Assembly: GCF_963860125.1 (NCBI RefSeq)
Contig: NZ_CAWLFA010000001.1
Span: forward strand, 2,604,001 to 2,668,000
Source: Picosynechococcus sp. PCC 7002
Lineage (GTDB): Bacteria > Cyanobacteriota > Cyanobacteriia > Cyanobacteriales > MRBY01
Direction of reading: 5' to 3'
DNA: 64,000 nucleotides
The first letter of the stretch is position 1, and each line of letters opens with the position of its first letter. Of this stretch, positions 63,250-64,000 are shown piece after piece. The notes under the pieces were generated by a model. It was not told where the DNA came from and made no database searches. It was given only the letters and a program-made list of their open reading frames with translations. Both the position numbers and the translations under genes were made by a program.

Positions 63250-63882
63250 TTAGCGTAAACCACACCCTAAGGGATTAAATTCGGCTTGGGTTTCCGCCGA
63301 TAGGGGGTGTGTAGTCAGGGTTTTGAGCAGGGCAAAGGGGACGGTAATGTGGTCTGCCCCAGCAATTATGGCATGGGTGACTTCGGCGGCGGATTTAAGG
63401 CTGGCGGCCAGGATCGTGGTTTTACTTCCTTGTAACAGAGCTTTCATGGCGCGGAGAAGGCTACCACCATCCCCCTGGAGGTTTGTGGCGCGGTTCACGT
63501 AGGCGATCGCATATTTGGCGCCGCCTTCTGCAGCGATTAACGCTTGGGTCGGCTGATAGATGGCGGTGACAGAGCAGCTTATTTCCGGAGCGAGTTTGGA
63601 CAAAGCCTGAAAGCCGTTGAAAGTGGCGGGAATTTTAAGCACGAGCTGATTGCCAATGATTTCCCGTGCCCGGTGGGCTTCGCGGATCATCCCCTCACAG
63701 TCTTCACTGACTAACTGGTAATAGAGTTCTCCAGGCGTGATGGCCGCCAAGGTTTTTAGGGTCACTTCCGGGGGCGCGTCACTTTTGGCCAGGAGGGTGG
63801 GATTGGTGGTAATGCCCTTGACCCAACCCCAGGCCATGGCTTCGGTGGCTTCGGTGGCGATCGCCGAATCTAAATAAATCAT
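63250..63882 (-). CDS. Transaldolase-family enzyme (FSA/TalC-like)
   Basis: 210 residues, the short form. Schiff-base Lys in QLVLKIPATFNG; GITTNPTLLAK and ITVPFALLKTL are family landmarks. The enzyme may act as transaldolase or fructose-6-phosphate aldolase; sequence alone does not decide. The adjacent 3' sequence on the same strand is fabD-like. Confidence 0.88.
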   Translation of the reverse strand: MIYLDSAIATEATEAMAWGWVKGITTNPTLLAKSDAPPEVTLKTLAAITPGELYYQLVSEDCEGMIREAHRAREIIGNQLVLKIPATFNGFQALSKLAPEISCSVTAIYQPTQALIAAEGGAKYAIAYVNRATNLQGDGGSLLRAMKALLQGSKTTILAASLKSAAEVTHAIIAGADHITVPFALLKTLTTHPLSAETQAEFNPLGCGLR

Positions 63883-63920
63883 GGTTCCCTTTTGGCGCGG
63901 TGGTTTGGTATGCCTTGAGC

Positions 63921-64000
63921 CTAGCCAATACTGGCGAGGGTATCAATGTTTGCCGTGGCCATGTCTTTGCAGGTGCGCTTAATTAAACCCGTTAATACTT
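63921..64000 (-). CDS. fabD: Malonyl-CoA-ACP transacylase, 3' end only
   Basis: Reverse translation gives 25 residues: VLTGLIKRTCK, then DMATANIDTLASIG and a TAG stop at 63921-63923. Val-Leu-Thr-Gly-Leu-Ile-Lys-Arg is the usual FabD C-terminal motif (GKVLTGLIKR). The rest lies beyond base 64000. The transaldolase gene follows about 40 bases after it, possibly as an operon. Confidence 0.7.
   Translation of the reverse strand, partial: VLTGLIKRTCKDMATANIDTLASIG

Larger units (their letters stand above)
1..64000. repeat. HIP1 octamer palindromes dispersed over the window
   Basis: GCGATCGC, often as GGCGATCGCC, recurs roughly every 0.5-1 kb both in and between genes, as in many cyanobacterial genomes. 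It is absent from about 32.26 to 34.51 kb. Confidence 0.97.

Overview
The window is a stretch of cyanobacterial chromosome. It carries ndhH, ndhB, psb27, the ferredoxin-thioredoxin reductase variable chain, a heme oxygenase of the phycobilin pathway and a Ycf23-type protein. The HIP1 octamer GCGATCGC recurs throughout, roughly once per 0.5-1 kb. Coding density is high, GC content is near 50% and there are no obvious introns, phages or intact insertion sequences. The gene set and HIP1 density suggest a unicellular Synechococcus of the PCC 7002 (Picosynechococcus) type; that assignment is inference.

Layout. 1-1.4 kb: the 5' part of a zinc/manganese-type metal-binding lipoprotein gene and a methyltransferase. 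1.7-7 kb: a small protein built from MshEN-like motifs and a 1427-residue CBS/PAS histidine kinase. 7-11.8 kb: carA, dprA, a FutA/IdiA iron-binding lipoprotein and heme oxygenase. 11.8-15.4 kb: an SLH-type lipoprotein, a flotillin and ftrV. 15.7-22.5 kb: a small DnaJ-type zinc-finger protein, 5-oxoprolinase, a J-domain/pentapeptide-repeat fusion and RtcB. 22.5-27 kb (mostly minus strand): argB, aroK, a LapA-like membrane protein, a hydroxylase/SDR fusion and a Ycf23-like TIM barrel. 27-32.5 kb: a thioredoxin-fold ferredoxin, a LuxR-type response regulator, tRNA-Thr(UGU), cinA, aroQ, hisH and panD. 32.5-35.4 kb: an accessory-looking island with a repetitive secreted protein ending in a YadA-like anchor, a second secreted protein, then psb27. 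35.4-46 kb: a PATAN/receiver protein, gatB, aroH, sppA, a DMT exporter, an esterase, ndhH, rnc and a UbiB-type kinase. 46-53 kb: a GT39-type glycosyltransferase overlapping topA, a possible decayed insertion sequence, ndhB and a membrane-anchored ferredoxin. 53-64 kb: apt, a DppB-type permease, a zinc-ribbon membrane protein, an HlyD-type adaptor, a TPR protein, an ABC ATPase, Ap4A phosphorylase, an M23 peptidase, a folate/biopterin transporter, a transaldolase-family enzyme and the 3' end of fabD.

Most genes are housekeeping and are scattered rather than grouped by pathway. Shikimate/chorismate metabolism is represented three times (aroK, aroQ, aroH), and two genes linked to DNA uptake are present (dprA, cinA). 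Four of about twelve convergent gene pairs overlap by exactly four bases, sharing their stop codons. The most unusual part is 32.5-34.4 kb. It is free of HIP1 and has stacked inverted repeats upstream of a gene for a signal-peptide-bearing, hexad-repeat protein whose C-terminus looks like a type Vc (trimeric autotransporter) membrane anchor. Second-tier curiosities are a PanD with a 75-residue polar tail, a short two-ORF unit coupled by TGATG, the J-domain/pentapeptide fusion and the free-standing MshEN-like protein.
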